From assembly GCA_900312665.1 (NCBI GenBank), contig ONZQ02000001.1, positions 2,937,170-3,001,169 on the forward strand: DNA of 64,000 nt, in the 5' to 3' direction. A program made the position numbers and the translations under genes. Origin of the DNA: Cephalotrichum gorgonifer. Lineage: Eukaryota; Ascomycota; Sordariomycetes; Microascales; Microascaceae. The notes beneath the pieces were generated by a model. That model worked only from the letters and a program-made list of their open reading frames with translations. It had not been told where the DNA came from and ran no database searches. Position 1 is the first letter of the stretch. The number at the start of each line of letters is the position of its first letter. Below are positions 1 through 11,492 of this stretch, in pieces.

Positions 1-2325
1 CGAACCGAGTTTTATGCGGCGGCAGAAATATGGAGACGACTCGCATAGAGCGGGAGGTTGAACAACACGGGCGAGCCGCTGAGAGCATCGACAGCCCAAT
101 GCCGGTCTCAGAAATAGAGTCCGGTAAGAAATAGGGGGAGAAAAGGGTGGGGAGGGGGTTCACTTCCTATCCGCTCAAACACTAAATACGAGCCGGCCGG
201 CGAGTTTTGTGTGAGTGTAAGTGTGGTGACACTGCGTATGAAGAACTGACCAAATACGGGTTTGGGACCCACGCTTTGGGGGTCGGGAATCGCTAATTAG
301 GGCAGCACTTCTGTTCCTAGGTAGGGAGAAAGAGTGGAAACAGGGTCCTGATGCCTCTCGGCGATACTCATCGGAGCTCGGCAGGCCTCTTTGGGGGCCG
401 GGCCGGCCGCAGCTTGGGTGGCTCCGGGCGGCGGCGAAGGGGATCGACGCGTTGTCTGTGCATGAGCTGGTTTTCTTGCCTTTTCTCGGTGCTGAATTGT
501 CGGCTTCGTGATAGGCTTTTCTTTCCTTCCATTGGAATCGTGGCGCCTTCCGTTCTTGGTAATTTCAAGGTGTTATCAATACGTACTCATAGGCGCCTTG
601 TTCCAGGTATCAAAGCATGATCGATGGCTCTATCAATCCATTACAAACCAAATACGGAGTAGCGTTGCACAAGTATCTCGCACCTTCACTCCCCCCCCCT
701 TTTGTCCCTCCCAGAGGCCGGGAAGGGAGCCACTGATGGGCCCAGAGAATCATTCCAGCTGACGGTGGTACAAACGCGCCCGTGACGGGAATTGGACAGG
801 CGGCGTCGGTCGCCCTGAAACAAGGAGCCTCAATCGTGCAAGTATGGTGGAGGGTGGCGGGAGCGCGGAATGTGAAGTGTGGCTTGTTGTTTTTTTTTTT
901 TTAGGGGGGGGGGGCCGTGGTGAGGAGCCAACAGAGTTCCGGACGGCCACTTACAGGACCGTTATCATCCCATCTTCGAGAACAATGGCGGGGGGTTCGA
1001 GTATGCGGCCTCGAATTGCCATGACTAGAGAAAACGCCGCCCTCCCGATGGCGTACTCTCCTTGGGATGTCGTCACTCACATCGAGGGTTCGCCCAATGC
1101 CGCTCCCCGACATCCCAGCCACTAATACCCCAGTTGCCCCACGGGGAAAACGTCATGGGGTGCGGAAAGGCAGAAAAAGAAAAGGAAAAGAAAAGAGCAA
1201 GGGCAAAAACAAGGCAACCGATCTCCGCGGAAGTCGCCTTGCCAAGAATCAACAACCGAAACGAAATCTGCCTCTTTTCCCCACAGCTTGCTTGTGAACG
1301 TGTCGTTTGAGCCGCAAGAGTCCACTGGGGATCGTCGGCCAAGAAAAAAAAGGCAAGGGGGGTCAGTTGGTTCGGTGCGATTCGATTCGATCAGGGGCGC
1401 GCCAAGTCCAAAGAAGAGAAACATGCTCATACGACAAGTGCAAATCTCCCATCGACAGAGCGAGGCATTTTCATCCTTCGGGTGTTCTCTGCTCAGCTTC
1501 GCCTATTTTTAGGCGACGACCGGGCTAGTGGGGGGAAGGCGGTGGGGTAAGTTGGGCATCCATGAGTGGTCGCCTGTCAGGCGTCCTTGCGTTTTTATTC
1601 GTTTATGCCTCCCCGTCGTCCATTCATGGTTGTCCCTTCCCTCTATATCGCACCCCACACTCCATACAGAGTACTCCACACCACACGCCCCCCCACCACC
1701 ACATTGCACCTTCCGTCCCCGCCATTCGGTCTCGAATGTAGACAGTCCAGTGACCATCCTGGCCCCCACGCGCTATTGTGAATGTGGTGGTCAGCACGGG
1801 ACGGGTAGCAAGGAATTACCGTTGATAGGAAACTCTGACACGGTGGGTACTCCGTAGCGAATTAGAGTCAATCAATCGTAGGAGTAGAAAACGCCCGGGC
1901 GGTGAGAGAATGCAATGAGGGAACACTCATCGCCGAGAACCCTCTTCCCTTCCTGCCCCGCCTCTTTCACATGTGACATGCCTGCAAGTGTACTAAGAAA
2001 TACACTAAGAAAATACCGGTATTACCAACTATTATGACGATTACGGAAGTGTAGCGTACTGTTGCTCCGCCGCCTTATCGGCTACCGGCACTGAGATAAG
2101 GCCTCCTACCATAGGTATTAGTACTACTAAAAGTAGCTACATTATGGAAGCGTCCGTTAAGCCTCCTCGCACTTGTGTCCGGTACTCATCGCTCCGTGCA
2201 TATTCCTTCCGATCGGACGAAGTGGGGAGAAAACAAATAAGAAAAATAGAAAAAAAGGGGGGGGGGGAGAAAGAAGAAAAAAAAAAGGAATAAAACAGAG
2301 GTTGTCGCCATCTCCGCGATGAAAC

Positions 2326-2355
2326 GAGAGAGAGAGAGTGTGTGTGTGTGTGTGA
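2326..2355. repeat. Compound (GA)n(GT)n microsatellite
   Basis: A short GA repeat runs directly into a GT repeat. It lies in the gene-poor region and has no evident function. Confidence 0.8.
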
Positions 2356-2819
2356 GCACGGGAGACGGTGCGGGCCTCCCGGAGCGCGCCACAAAAAGCA
2401 AGATATATTGCTTCGCCTCACTTCTTAGCGCGTTGTGGGCCCGGGGAGGGAGGCGGGGAGAAGGAGGCAATACAATGGAAGGAGGGGTCGTTCAAAGGTC
2501 CACCACCTGAGGCGTCGATGAGGTTGCCGTCCGTCCGCTCGAGGCGAGGATAGTTGCGCCTGCAGGATTTGTCTTGCCCTGGTGCTAGCAGACATTAGTC
2601 GTGCTACGCACTTGGACTTGGCTTGTATGCAGGGAAAAGAGGGTTGCAAACTCAGCCGCAGATAAAGAGTGGGTTTCCTTCCGCGATGACCTGATATTTC
2701 ACATGGTCATGTTGGTTTGGAAGGCGGGGTGGTGCGGAGGGTGTTTGGGGGCGTGAGGGTGGCTTTCCATTTCTGGTCAGAGTCCACTTGTGAGTGGTAG
2801 CCCAAGGTCCGGATTATCC

Positions 2820-2866
2820 TGGCCCCTGGCCCCTGGCTCCTAGCTCCTGGATCCTGGATCCTGGGG
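2820..2866. repeat. Degenerate 7-bp tandem repeat
   Basis: Successive units resembling GGCCCCT, GGCTCCT and GGATCCT are arranged head to tail. It is a minisatellite-like patch in intergenic DNA. Confidence 0.65.
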
Positions 2867-5800
2867 CGGGGGCTCGGAGTTGACCGCCGGTGGTTGCCGC
2901 CGGTGGAAGTTGATAAAGCGCCAAACATTACTAGTATGCCGCGATGGGGGGCCACAGCCCGTGGCCGTGGCCCGGGACAGGGCGCCCCTAGTGACTCGAA
3001 TGAAGACACCATTTCTCCAGCGAATGAACACCGTGATACGGAGCACCGGGGGGGAGGCGTCAATGTAAGTTCGCCCTCGACACATCAGTTCGCCCTTGAC
3101 CCAACCACCCCGTCCCTGCCGATCCACCGGATTGTACTACACATACTTGTAATAATATGATGTCCTACCCCTGGATTGAACTTATCGTGGCCCACCCCGT
3201 GGGGCATCGAGTCTGTCACGCGGCATCTCCGAGACGCCACGGCGGCATCATTCCGCTTGGGGCTTCTAACTAGCTCATAGGTCTCACTGCTCCATCTCCG
3301 TCTCGCGCCTGAACTCCGAGGCCGACTATCAAGACCACCGCCACCACTAACCAACCGCAGCTGAATCAATGATAATGGTTTCCGCTTCGTCCCGTAGCAT
3401 CATGTGGATATATCCGAGACAAGATATTACTACTTACAAATGCCCTTTCCTGGATGCACATGCCGTGGCCCCTGTACCGCCACAGACCCAGCGCTCTGGG
3501 GCTGGGTGCACGTTCGCGCCTGCACAACTGGGCGTCCTGCATCTTTGGGACCACCTGTTGGGCCTAATAGGTTACATCTATGCCAGCTGAAAAAAAAAAC
3601 GCCGGACTTAAGACTCAGCACGATATACATGCCGCACAACAGCGGTTAAACGAGTACGTGATTTCGTAAAATGGAAATGCTGGCGCCGCCATCAGCCACG
3701 CCATGAGAGGGGGCGTGTGATGTCGGGCGCGTTTTGGGGGGCTAGGGGTAGGGGCAAAGGGACGTAGGAGGATAGCTGCGGTATAATACCTGAACCGCTT
3801 GATGATATGTTGATAATAGAAGCTCGTTCGCTCTGGCATCTATAGCCAAACCGGAGGGTGGACAAAAAGCAAGCATAGGCGTGTTTGGGGTCTGGGTCAT
3901 GTACGAGTATCTCCTTATAGACCCACTACTTGTCTTCATCCTTGTACTCATAATTGGCAAGTAGCATAATGTGAGGTGTGAGGTACCAGCTTATTCGTTC
4001 GAGTATGCCTGCGAGCAGTACATACGAGGACGGGTGCATCTCGAAGACCCGAGCGCATGAGCCCAAGCCTCAATCTGGCCCACTTCGGCTTAGTGGGCGA
4101 TCAGCTCGGCTCGCTCGTTCCATTTTCTGTGGTAGAGGTGGCTTTGAATGAACAGGGGGACACCGAGATTGATAAATAATGCCCCCTATTGGTCAGATGG
4201 AAGGATATAGTGGGTCTGCTAGTCTGACTTGGACAGCGGTGCAGTGTGGACAGAGGTACTCCGTATATTCAAGCACAAATACGTACTCGTACATATGTAC
4301 TCGTCCTGACTCGCATGCCACTCGGACAAGCAGGGGAGGAGGTAACTACAAGGGAGAAGAATCCCAATCTGCCTTGAGCTAAACTAGATCGGGCACGGTA
4401 TCAGAGCGGTCACCTTCCACGACCCGAGCGCCGAGTTCTAGCGTGGGTACTAGCTGGTTTGCTCGAACCACTTGCAGCACCAGAACGAGCTCCGCCCCCC
4501 GGAAGTACTTGTAGTTCTCGGAAGTGTCAACAAACCTAGCGTGGATAAAGAGAGACAGACCCCTGGCGAGGGGTGCGCGGGAGGTTCCATGTCACTCCAT
4601 CGGGCCAGTGAGAGAGCCCGCGAACAATTCGAAATACGGGTAGTTGTAGTAACGTGCTCTTTAGGTGTGGCGTCTCGATCCCGGGGAGCTAGTACCTGTA
4701 CTAGTACTAGTAGTACCTTCCCTGTACGAGGGAACAAATGATGAGGGCCAGTGGGCGTCTGTACATCCCTCTTATAATTGTATTAGTGCGGCGCCCCACC
4801 TCCCCAGAAGACCTCGGAGTATGTGTTGGTTCGTTCACCTCGATTTAGGTTCGCATGTGGCATTTATTCGTACGTACTACGTAGCACCACTGACCAGCCC
4901 TACATGGTACTCCAGGATATTTCTCATATTAGGTACTCGTCGGGCCAGGACGGAAGTTTAGCGAGCAATTAGGTGGGCCACAAGTGCTTGGCCGAGATTG
5001 AGAACGAGCCCCAGACCCACTACCACCAGGTCATGGGTTATGGGGGATCCTTCGCCATTTTTTTCTACAAGTATTTTGCACCATCAGCAACGCCGGGGGT
5101 GGGGAGGCAGGATCCAGACTGACCGCTGTTCCTCGGCGCGGCAGATGTCGCAGAAAGAATATCAATCGACAACGGACAATCCAACCAGCTGCACATACAA
5201 CCATGAGCAGATGCTTGTATATTCCTCTTATCCGCATTTGTCCAGTGGAGCGAGAGTGAACGTCGGAGGTGACGCAACCATCTGTGTATGACGAGTCAGA
5301 ATGCCACCTCTTGGCGCGAAGAGCAAGAGGTCCCATTACTCGTACTGTACTGTACTCGAACTCACACTACGTATTACTCGTAGCAGATGCGCTTCGTAGG
5401 ATTCTTATTCCTCGAACGGACAGAGAAGGAATAGACCAATACAAGTGATCGCCCAACGAGGTACAAGCACGATCAAGGAGGATGGCCACCCTGGACCCCA
5501 GCACGGAGTTTTATTGCCCAGCACGGATCAAGCAAGCCGGGACTTGAACTCTATACTAGTACCATCCAGGCTCTGCCCGCCCTGGTCCAAGTGTAGATTT
5601 CCATGTCGATGGCATGCTTGGATCAACAGACGATTCCTCTGCATCGCCACACGCCTGTCGACTCGTAGCGGAGATAATGAATCCGCCAAGCAAGCCACAA
5701 AATGATCTTAGCGCCGCCAAGCCCGACGACTTGGTGCTTTCGTACTGGTGAGAGCCGTCACCACCGATGTGCACGCAGGGGCAGGGTTAAAATCATTAGC

Positions 5801-7410
5801 CAAACCCCCGATCCGTGGCCATGCGTGCGGGGGAGGTGGAGGCTTGGTTGGGTGATCATGTTTATATCCGTAAATGGGTACTTTTAGTTAACTGACACTT
5901 GTATCATCTCCCCTCGACTTCCGAGTAATAATAGTAGCACGACTCCTCCGTACACAAGGACGAGTCCGGAGAAGATCCGCGCAGGATTATGAGTACGAGG
6001 ACATCGTCATAGCTCCGCGGTCAATGTAAGCGCGGAGAGACATTCATCCGCTCCTTGCAAGTATGGAAGATGGGCCATGGCCCCCAATGCCAGGAACGAA
6101 CGGTCTCGACTGTGTTAATATTTTATTGTGGAAGTCGTTGTCTCGGGGGTAGCGCCGCTTTTGGTACGGAAGTCAATTGAATAGCCACAGATCCCAATCT
6201 GGGAAAGATATTCATTCACCAACAAGCGCGGAGGGCGCGCACCTGGCAGTGCATTCTGCGAGTCATGATTCGACGAAGTATCGAGAGGCAATACAAGGTG
6301 GCGGTCCTCGAGACGTACAAACATGTAGTGTGGGCGGATTTTACAAGTACTTTCCCCAGCGGTGACTGGCCTACATCATGCCCGTATAGTTGTGTATACG
6401 TTAGACTTCGAGAACCTCATGGTACACGCACGCCTGAAGCGGGTGGAAGCGGGAAGGGGGGGAAAAGGAACGGGGGAAAAAGGAGCGGGGAGAGGGGGGT
6501 TCGCGCACCGCGTCAAAAGGCGTCTGTCTACCCCTTACAACTAACACGTCGACATTTTTGCCTTGGGAGAATTGCGACTCTACTGCAACGTCATGAGGAA
6601 AACGCCGCACAGTGGGTAATCCGCATCCACATCCACACCCTCGTTCACTCTTCTCGTCTTGGACCACATCTTTTTCTCCTCCCCTTCGTTTTCCTCTTCC
6701 ACTCAACTTGGGATATTTCCAGTGAAACCCCAGTCCCAAATCCCTGTTCCAGCTCATCCATGGTGGGTTCAATGCAAGGATTCTGTGTAACGGTCAGGGA
6801 TGTTTTATCCAAGTAATAATGCCATTCGTACTCCGATCTCTGTACACTCTTCCATCTCCCGAAAAGGGAAGGGGGACGCATATAATACTACGTACGGTGC
6901 GCAAGAAAGACACCCCCCCCCCACCCTTTTCCCTTGTGCCCCAGAAGACAGTGCATCGAGAGGGTGGTTAGGGGCGGAAATGTGTATTCGCTGTAGAGTA
7001 TGTATGTACGTACGAGTCTTCCTACTACATACTTGTATCCCGAGTACTTGAAATTGTACTCGGCGCTTCTTCATCACCTGTTGCAAGCCCTGGCTGCCTG
7101 GCAAGGACCCTGGAGTCAACTTGAAAGTCACTACAAAATATTAGAGGCGTGGGGCAGGGGCCGTGTCACCCGACCCAGCCCTCAACTCATCAACCTTGAC
7201 GTTGGCCGGCCTTCAATTACACGCGTTCGACAAGTACGTATTTGTAAAAGTATATACTCTCCCTGCTTCACCAGAAACATTGTTGTTATGTGGTTATTAA
7301 GGACCACCCAACTGGGCGATGGAGGGTGCCATGCAGAAGAGGGTGTGTCTAATCCACCGGTCGCGGTCGCACAGACACACGCCTTGTCCCTTGGTGGAGA
7401 AGGGACAGAT

Positions 7411-7440
7411 CAGGGGACCAGGGGACCAGGGGACCAGGGG
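7411..7440. repeat. 8-bp tandem repeat (CAGGGGAC)
   Basis: Three exact copies of CAGGGGAC plus a partial fourth stand in tandem. The G-rich strand is the plus strand. No coding role is apparent. Confidence 0.85.
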
Positions 7441-8204
7441 AAAGGAAGGTGGGAGCGTGTATGTATTAGGTCGACGCCCCGGCCAGGAAACAGCGACCCA
7501 GCTCCAAGGTAGACCAGACCATACAAGTACGGGTAGGTACTCAGTATTAATACAAGCCAACAGAAACGGGACTGGGGTCGTGCTTTCCCATCCCATTCAA
7601 AAATACGATATTCCCGAGTACCCATTGGGACTGCATGTCCATGAAGCTCAACTCTTTCCTTCTTAAACCCATCGAGCTCCCTCCTTCGTTTTTTCTTATC
7701 CCTCCCCGACTCCGCCACGGCTAAGGCAATACTAACATCGCCTCCTTTATCCACTCCACTTGCACCCCTGATATCCTTAATATTCTTCATCCTGCGAGGT
7801 CCCCGCATCGTCTATATACTACTCTGGGTGGACCTCGCGTTCCCCTGGCCTCTTGAATATTTTCAGAGTTCGGGTTTCTATAGCCCTTGTTCCCTTCCGT
7901 CTCTCTCGTTTGTTGTACCCTCGTTCTGCTCGTCACATGAAGCCAGCTCGCGGCCTGCCTTGCCCTCCCGACTTTTACGCGAAAGAAGCGTTACTCTAAC
8001 TCGACACCTCGCTCGCCCAGCACAGCCCGATTCCAGGACTTGACGAGGCAGTCCAGTGAAGACCCGCCCCGTCTTGCAAGGCACTTCTAGAGCAGCCCTC
8101 TTACTCGAGCGCGCCTTGAGGCTGACCGCCGGATACCGCGGCCCCGAGTTTCTCTTTTCTACATATTCACCTGAACGGACTCGTCCCGTCTGTTTCCAGT
8201 CACA

Positions 8205-9683
8205 ATGGAACACTCCATGTCGTATGAGGGGTTCGAGGAGCAGTACTTCTCTCCCGAAAATCCCAACTGGTTCCGTTCATCGCAGAGATTCGAACCAGTA
8301 CATAACCTTTCGAGCATGCACTCGACGGAGACCGGCTATCACGAGTCACATGATTATTCCCAATTTCGTGCTTCCCAGCATTTGAAGCAGCATCCTGGAC
8401 ATTCACCAGGCCTCTCGGAAACCGCCTACTACCCTCCGCAGTATACGGATCCGTACCTAGGTCCTGTGTCCCCAGATCAGGCTTTCTCCAGCGCAGGTCA
8501 CAGTCCCCAAATAGAGAGCGGCCCATATTCGTATGAATCCAGGTCACACGGGAACACCCTCGGCATGGCATCTCCGACACCCGCCTACGAGTACAGGGAC
8601 CAAGAACCTTACCAGCAGCAGGACTACTCACAAGCTTCCTTTGTGAACATGTCCGATGTCAACCACGACCTTCCTCTAGAATTTGGCGGAGAGAGGATGG
8701 GTGTCTCAGGGTTCTCTGTATCCTTCGATTCAGGGCATACAAGCTCCGAGGCAATGGACGTCGACATGAACCCCTACCCGGTAGAAGACACCTACTATGA
8801 CCTAGGACTTCGGGGAACGGAGATGACTCCTCCAGAGGAGGACGACCTCGATCAGGGTCATGCCCGTGCCCACCTTCCTCAGCGAAAGAATGGTCGCACC
8901 GATCGCGGCCGGAAGCAAACCCCCCCAACCAACAATAAACAGGCATCCAAACCAGTGCCCAAGAAGTCAAAGACCGACCGCCCTCCCACCAGACCATCCG
9001 TGGATAACGCCCCCCCCCAAGAGGCTAGCCAACAGGCACACACGCGTCCACTGATATGCGTGTTTGGATACGCCGGATGTACTACAACTTTCGGCTCCAA
9101 GAACGAGTGGAAGAGACATGTGCTCTCCCAACATATCATGCTCTCCTACTGGCTCTGCACGGATATAGCCTGCGCCAGGGCGAATCCTCAGTCCGGAGGG
9201 ACAGTCTTCAACCGGAAGGATCTATACACCCAGCACGTCCGGCGAATGCACGTCCCTGATATGTACAAAGATGCCGTCTCGAACAAGACGCACGAGCCAG
9301 GCTGGGACCGGATGCTCCGAACTATGCAGGACGAGGCGGAGCAGAAGAGATGCGAAATGCCTATCTACATGGAGTGCCCATCGGCAGGTTGCAACGTCGT
9401 ATTCAAGGGCACGAGCTCCTGGGACGACCGCATGGAGCACGTGGCAAAGCACTTAGCCACGAGCGAGCCACGGGTGGTTTTTGGCGGGGACAGCGATAAG
9501 ACGTTGACGGACTGGGCGGAGAGACCAGACGTGAATATCGTGCGACGGGTCGGCCGCGGCGACCGGTGGGAGCTAGCTATGCCGCTGAAGACCACGGCGA
9601 AGGAGTTGGGCTCCGCGAGGAAGGTGGCGGCGCCCTCCCGGCTTGTGGACAGCGACGAAGATGGCGATGGCGAGCTGGAATGA
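8205..9683 (+). CDS. C2H2-type zinc finger protein, fungal orphan family
   Basis: This is a single-exon frame of 492 residues whose ATG (context CACAATGG) is the first in frame. The N-terminal ~220 residues are Ser/Tyr/Pro/Gln-rich and look disordered, like a transactivation region. A basic stretch at about 227-265 (RKNGR, PKKSK) could be a nuclear localisation signal. The C-terminal half has three C2H2-like units: C285-x6-C292-x12-H305-x4-H310; C318-x4-C323 with H344 and H349 after a long loop; and C391-x4-C396-x15-H412-x3-H416. The irregular spacing is typical of a Pezizomycotina-specific group of C2H2 proteins of unknown target. A nuclear DNA-binding or regulatory role is inferred. The large empty region upstream would suit a gene with extensive regulation. 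Confidence 0.85.
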   Translation: MEHSMSYEGFEEQYFSPENPNWFRSSQRFEPVHNLSSMHSTETGYHESHDYSQFRASQHLKQHPGHSPGLSETAYYPPQYTDPYLGPVSPDQAFSSAGHSPQIESGPYSYESRSHGNTLGMASPTPAYEYRDQEPYQQQDYSQASFVNMSDVNHDLPLEFGGERMGVSGFSVSFDSGHTSSEAMDVDMNPYPVEDTYYDLGLRGTEMTPPEEDDLDQGHARAHLPQRKNGRTDRGRKQTPPTNNKQASKPVPKKSKTDRPPTRPSVDNAPPQEASQQAHTRPLICVFGYAGCTTTFGSKNEWKRHVLSQHIMLSYWLCTDIACARANPQSGGTVFNRKDLYTQHVRRMHVPDMYKDAVSNKTHEPGWDRMLRTMQDEAEQKRCEMPIYMECPSAGCNVVFKGTSSWDDRMEHVAKHLATSEPRVVFGGDSDKTLTDWAERPDVNIVRRVGRGDRWELAMPLKTTAKELGSARKVAAPSRLVDSDEDGDGELE

Positions 9684-10050
9684 ACCGGATTGAAATTTTG
9701 GATTTAGCGTTTACTTTGTTCCTCCTATCTCCTTTTATCCCTTGCTTTTTTTTTTGGGTATGGGAACGCAGGCGTTGTGGTCGTTTCATGTTTTATATAC
9801 CCACCATTGGTCTTATTGAGTCGTCTTGCGTCCTCTCTAATGGCTTTTCCTTTTTTTCTTTTACCTTTTCAAAGCGGACAGCACTTTCCTCTTCGGCATA
9901 TTTGGCTTTTGCCTTTATACACCCCTCTCTCTCCTAGCATGTGCGTTTAACGGCCCGGATGTCGCTGTTGTTCGGTCTAGAGCATCCCTCTCCACGTCTT
10001 CTTGGCGGTGCATGGGCTTCATGCATATACGATGGGATTTGTCCTCGTTC

Positions 10051-10447
10051 TCTCTCTCTCTCTCTCTCTCNNNNNNNNNNNNNNNNNNNNNNNNNNNNNN
10101 NNNNNNNNNNNNNNNNNNNNNNNNNNNNNNNNNNNNNNNNNNNNNNNNNNNNNNNNNNNNNNNNNNNNNNNNNNNNNNNNNNNNNNNNNNNNNNNNNNNN
10201 NNNNNNNNNNNNNNNNNNNNNNNNNNNNNNNNNNNNNNNNNNNNNNNNNNNNNNNNNNNNNNNNNNNNNNNNNNNNNNNNNNNNNNNNNNNNNNNNNNNN
10301 NNNNNNNNNNNNNNNNNNNNNNNNNNNNNNNNNNNNNNNNNNNNNNNNNNNNNNNNNNNNNNNNNNNNNNNNNNNNNNNNNNNNNNNNNNNNNNNNNNNN
10401 NNNNNNNNNNNNNNNNNNNNNNNNNNNNNNNNNNNNNNNNNNNNNNN

Positions 10448-10507
<60 letters not shown>
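10051..10507. repeat. (CT)n microsatellite enclosing an assembly gap
   Basis: CT dinucleotides stand on both sides of 377 Ns (10071-10447), so the assembler evidently failed inside one long CT/GA tract. The true length is unknown and may differ from the N count. Confidence 0.95.
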
Positions 10508-10513
<6 letters not shown>

Positions 10514-11140
10514 CTGCTCCATTTCATGATTTGGGTTTCTTATGTGACGAAGATATGCAGCGAGGTTGGCCAAAACTGATAATATTAGAGATTTCTTTCT
10601 TGGATTAGATAAAGGGTAATGACTAAATTGATGATTATGCTCATTCCATATTCTCGGTGCCATACATGCACCTATATCTCGTCGTACGGTGAAGGACTAG
10701 AAATGAAGGGGAGAGTATCACAACAGCGGCAGAACGGGACAGTTGTTTGGCCTTGGCAGTACACGTTTTAATTTTCGTAGCCAGGCAGTCAGTCTGCCCT
10801 GTTCATAGCCCCCTCAACTACATCCGAGAAAAAATACTCGTAGAGAGCAAGAAACAGTACAGGAAAGAAGAGCAAAGCTTAAACAGCCTCCTTAAAACGA
10901 GAAGTAATCTCTCATGGGCCCCTCGTTCGGTTCTCTTCCTCTCCCTGTTGCTATTTCATTTTGAACATACTCCTTTGTTTCTATTTCCACCCCTCCGCCC
11001 CGACTTCTTTTATTTTACTTCGCCTCGCCTCGCCTCCCTTCTCCCGCCCTTTTCCATACCGCGAGGTAAGTACCGGAATATACATATCGAAACATGAGAA
11101 AGAAAGGAAACTAAAAAGGAAAAAGAAATGCGGAGAGAAA

Positions 11141-11286
11141 GAGAGTGAAAGAGAGTGAAAGAGAGTGAAAGAGAGTGAAAGAGAGTGAAAGAGAGTGAAA
11201 GAGAGTGAAAGAGAGTGAAAGAGAGTGAAAGAGAGTGAAAGAGAGTGAAAGAGAGTGAAAGAGAGTGAAAGAGAGTGAAAGAGAGT
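11141..11286. repeat. 10-bp tandem repeat GAGAGTGAAA, 14 exact copies
   Basis: Fourteen perfect head-to-tail copies of GAGAGTGAAA occupy 11141-11280, with a partial copy to 11286 and a decayed unit at 11131. On the minus strand the tract is pyrimidine-only apart from one A per unit. It lies about 200 bp past the NUP133 stop codon, so it may sit in that gene's 3' UTR or terminator region. Perfect identity points to recent expansion. Confidence 0.95.
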
Positions 11287-11492
11287 TTGCAGCAAACAAG
11301 CCAAAAAAAAAAGAAAAGAACAAAAGGATGAGTGTTTCTCCCTCTCTCTCTCCATCTCTCTCTCTCAAAATTATATTTCCGATACCGAAACACCCGTTTC
11401 CGACCGATCCCCGACATAGTAAACACAAGCAAAAGAAAAAAAAAATGAGAGAGTGCGTGGTGCTTCATCGTCCGCTTGGCCACTTTACACAT

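Larger units (their letters stand above)
1..8204. other. Gene-poor intergenic region
   Basis: No coding region can be supported in these 8.2 kb. The longest open frames (6265-6816 and 7000-7512) are of odd composition, have no recognisable domain and lack a credible exon context. The stretch contains homopurine and homopyrimidine runs, short microsatellites and many copies of TACTCGTA-like and TACTCCGTA motifs. Its right end, from roughly 7650 on, is pyrimidine-rich and is probably the promoter and leader of the C2H2 gene at 8205. A non-coding transcript cannot be excluded from sequence alone. Confidence 0.6.
9684..11492. other. Intergenic region with microsatellite, gap and decamer repeat
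   Basis: This is convergent intergenic DNA between the C2H2 gene and NUP133. It holds a CT microsatellite with an assembly gap and a 10-bp tandem repeat, both listed separately. The open frames here are created by these repeats or by the Ns and are not genes. Confidence 0.8.

Noticed and set aside
5520..5600. tRNA-like B-box on the minus strand (GTTCAAGTCCCGG)
   Set aside because: The flanking bases do not form a T-stem or acceptor stem, and no matching A-box lies at the right distance.
6265..6816. 183-residue open frame on the plus strand
   Set aside because: Composition is unlike a protein (Gly/Lys/Arg patch followed by Phe/Leu-rich patch), no domain is recognisable, and it lies in repeat-rich intergenic DNA.
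7000..7512. 170-residue open frame on the plus strand
   Set aside because: It begins in motif-rich intergenic DNA and runs through the CAGGGGAC tandem repeat; no domain or splice context supports it.
9934..10663. Several ~200-residue frames on both strands
   Set aside because: They consist of unknown residues from the assembly gap flanked by Leu-Ser or Glu-Arg runs from the CT repeat.
11141..11286. CRISPR-like array
   Set aside because: Units are contiguous 10-mers without spacers, in a eukaryotic genome.
10981..11492. Frames with a repeated SLSFTLFH pattern on the minus strand
   Set aside because: The pattern is the translation of the 10-bp DNA repeat; all frames are open because the unit contains no stop on that strand.
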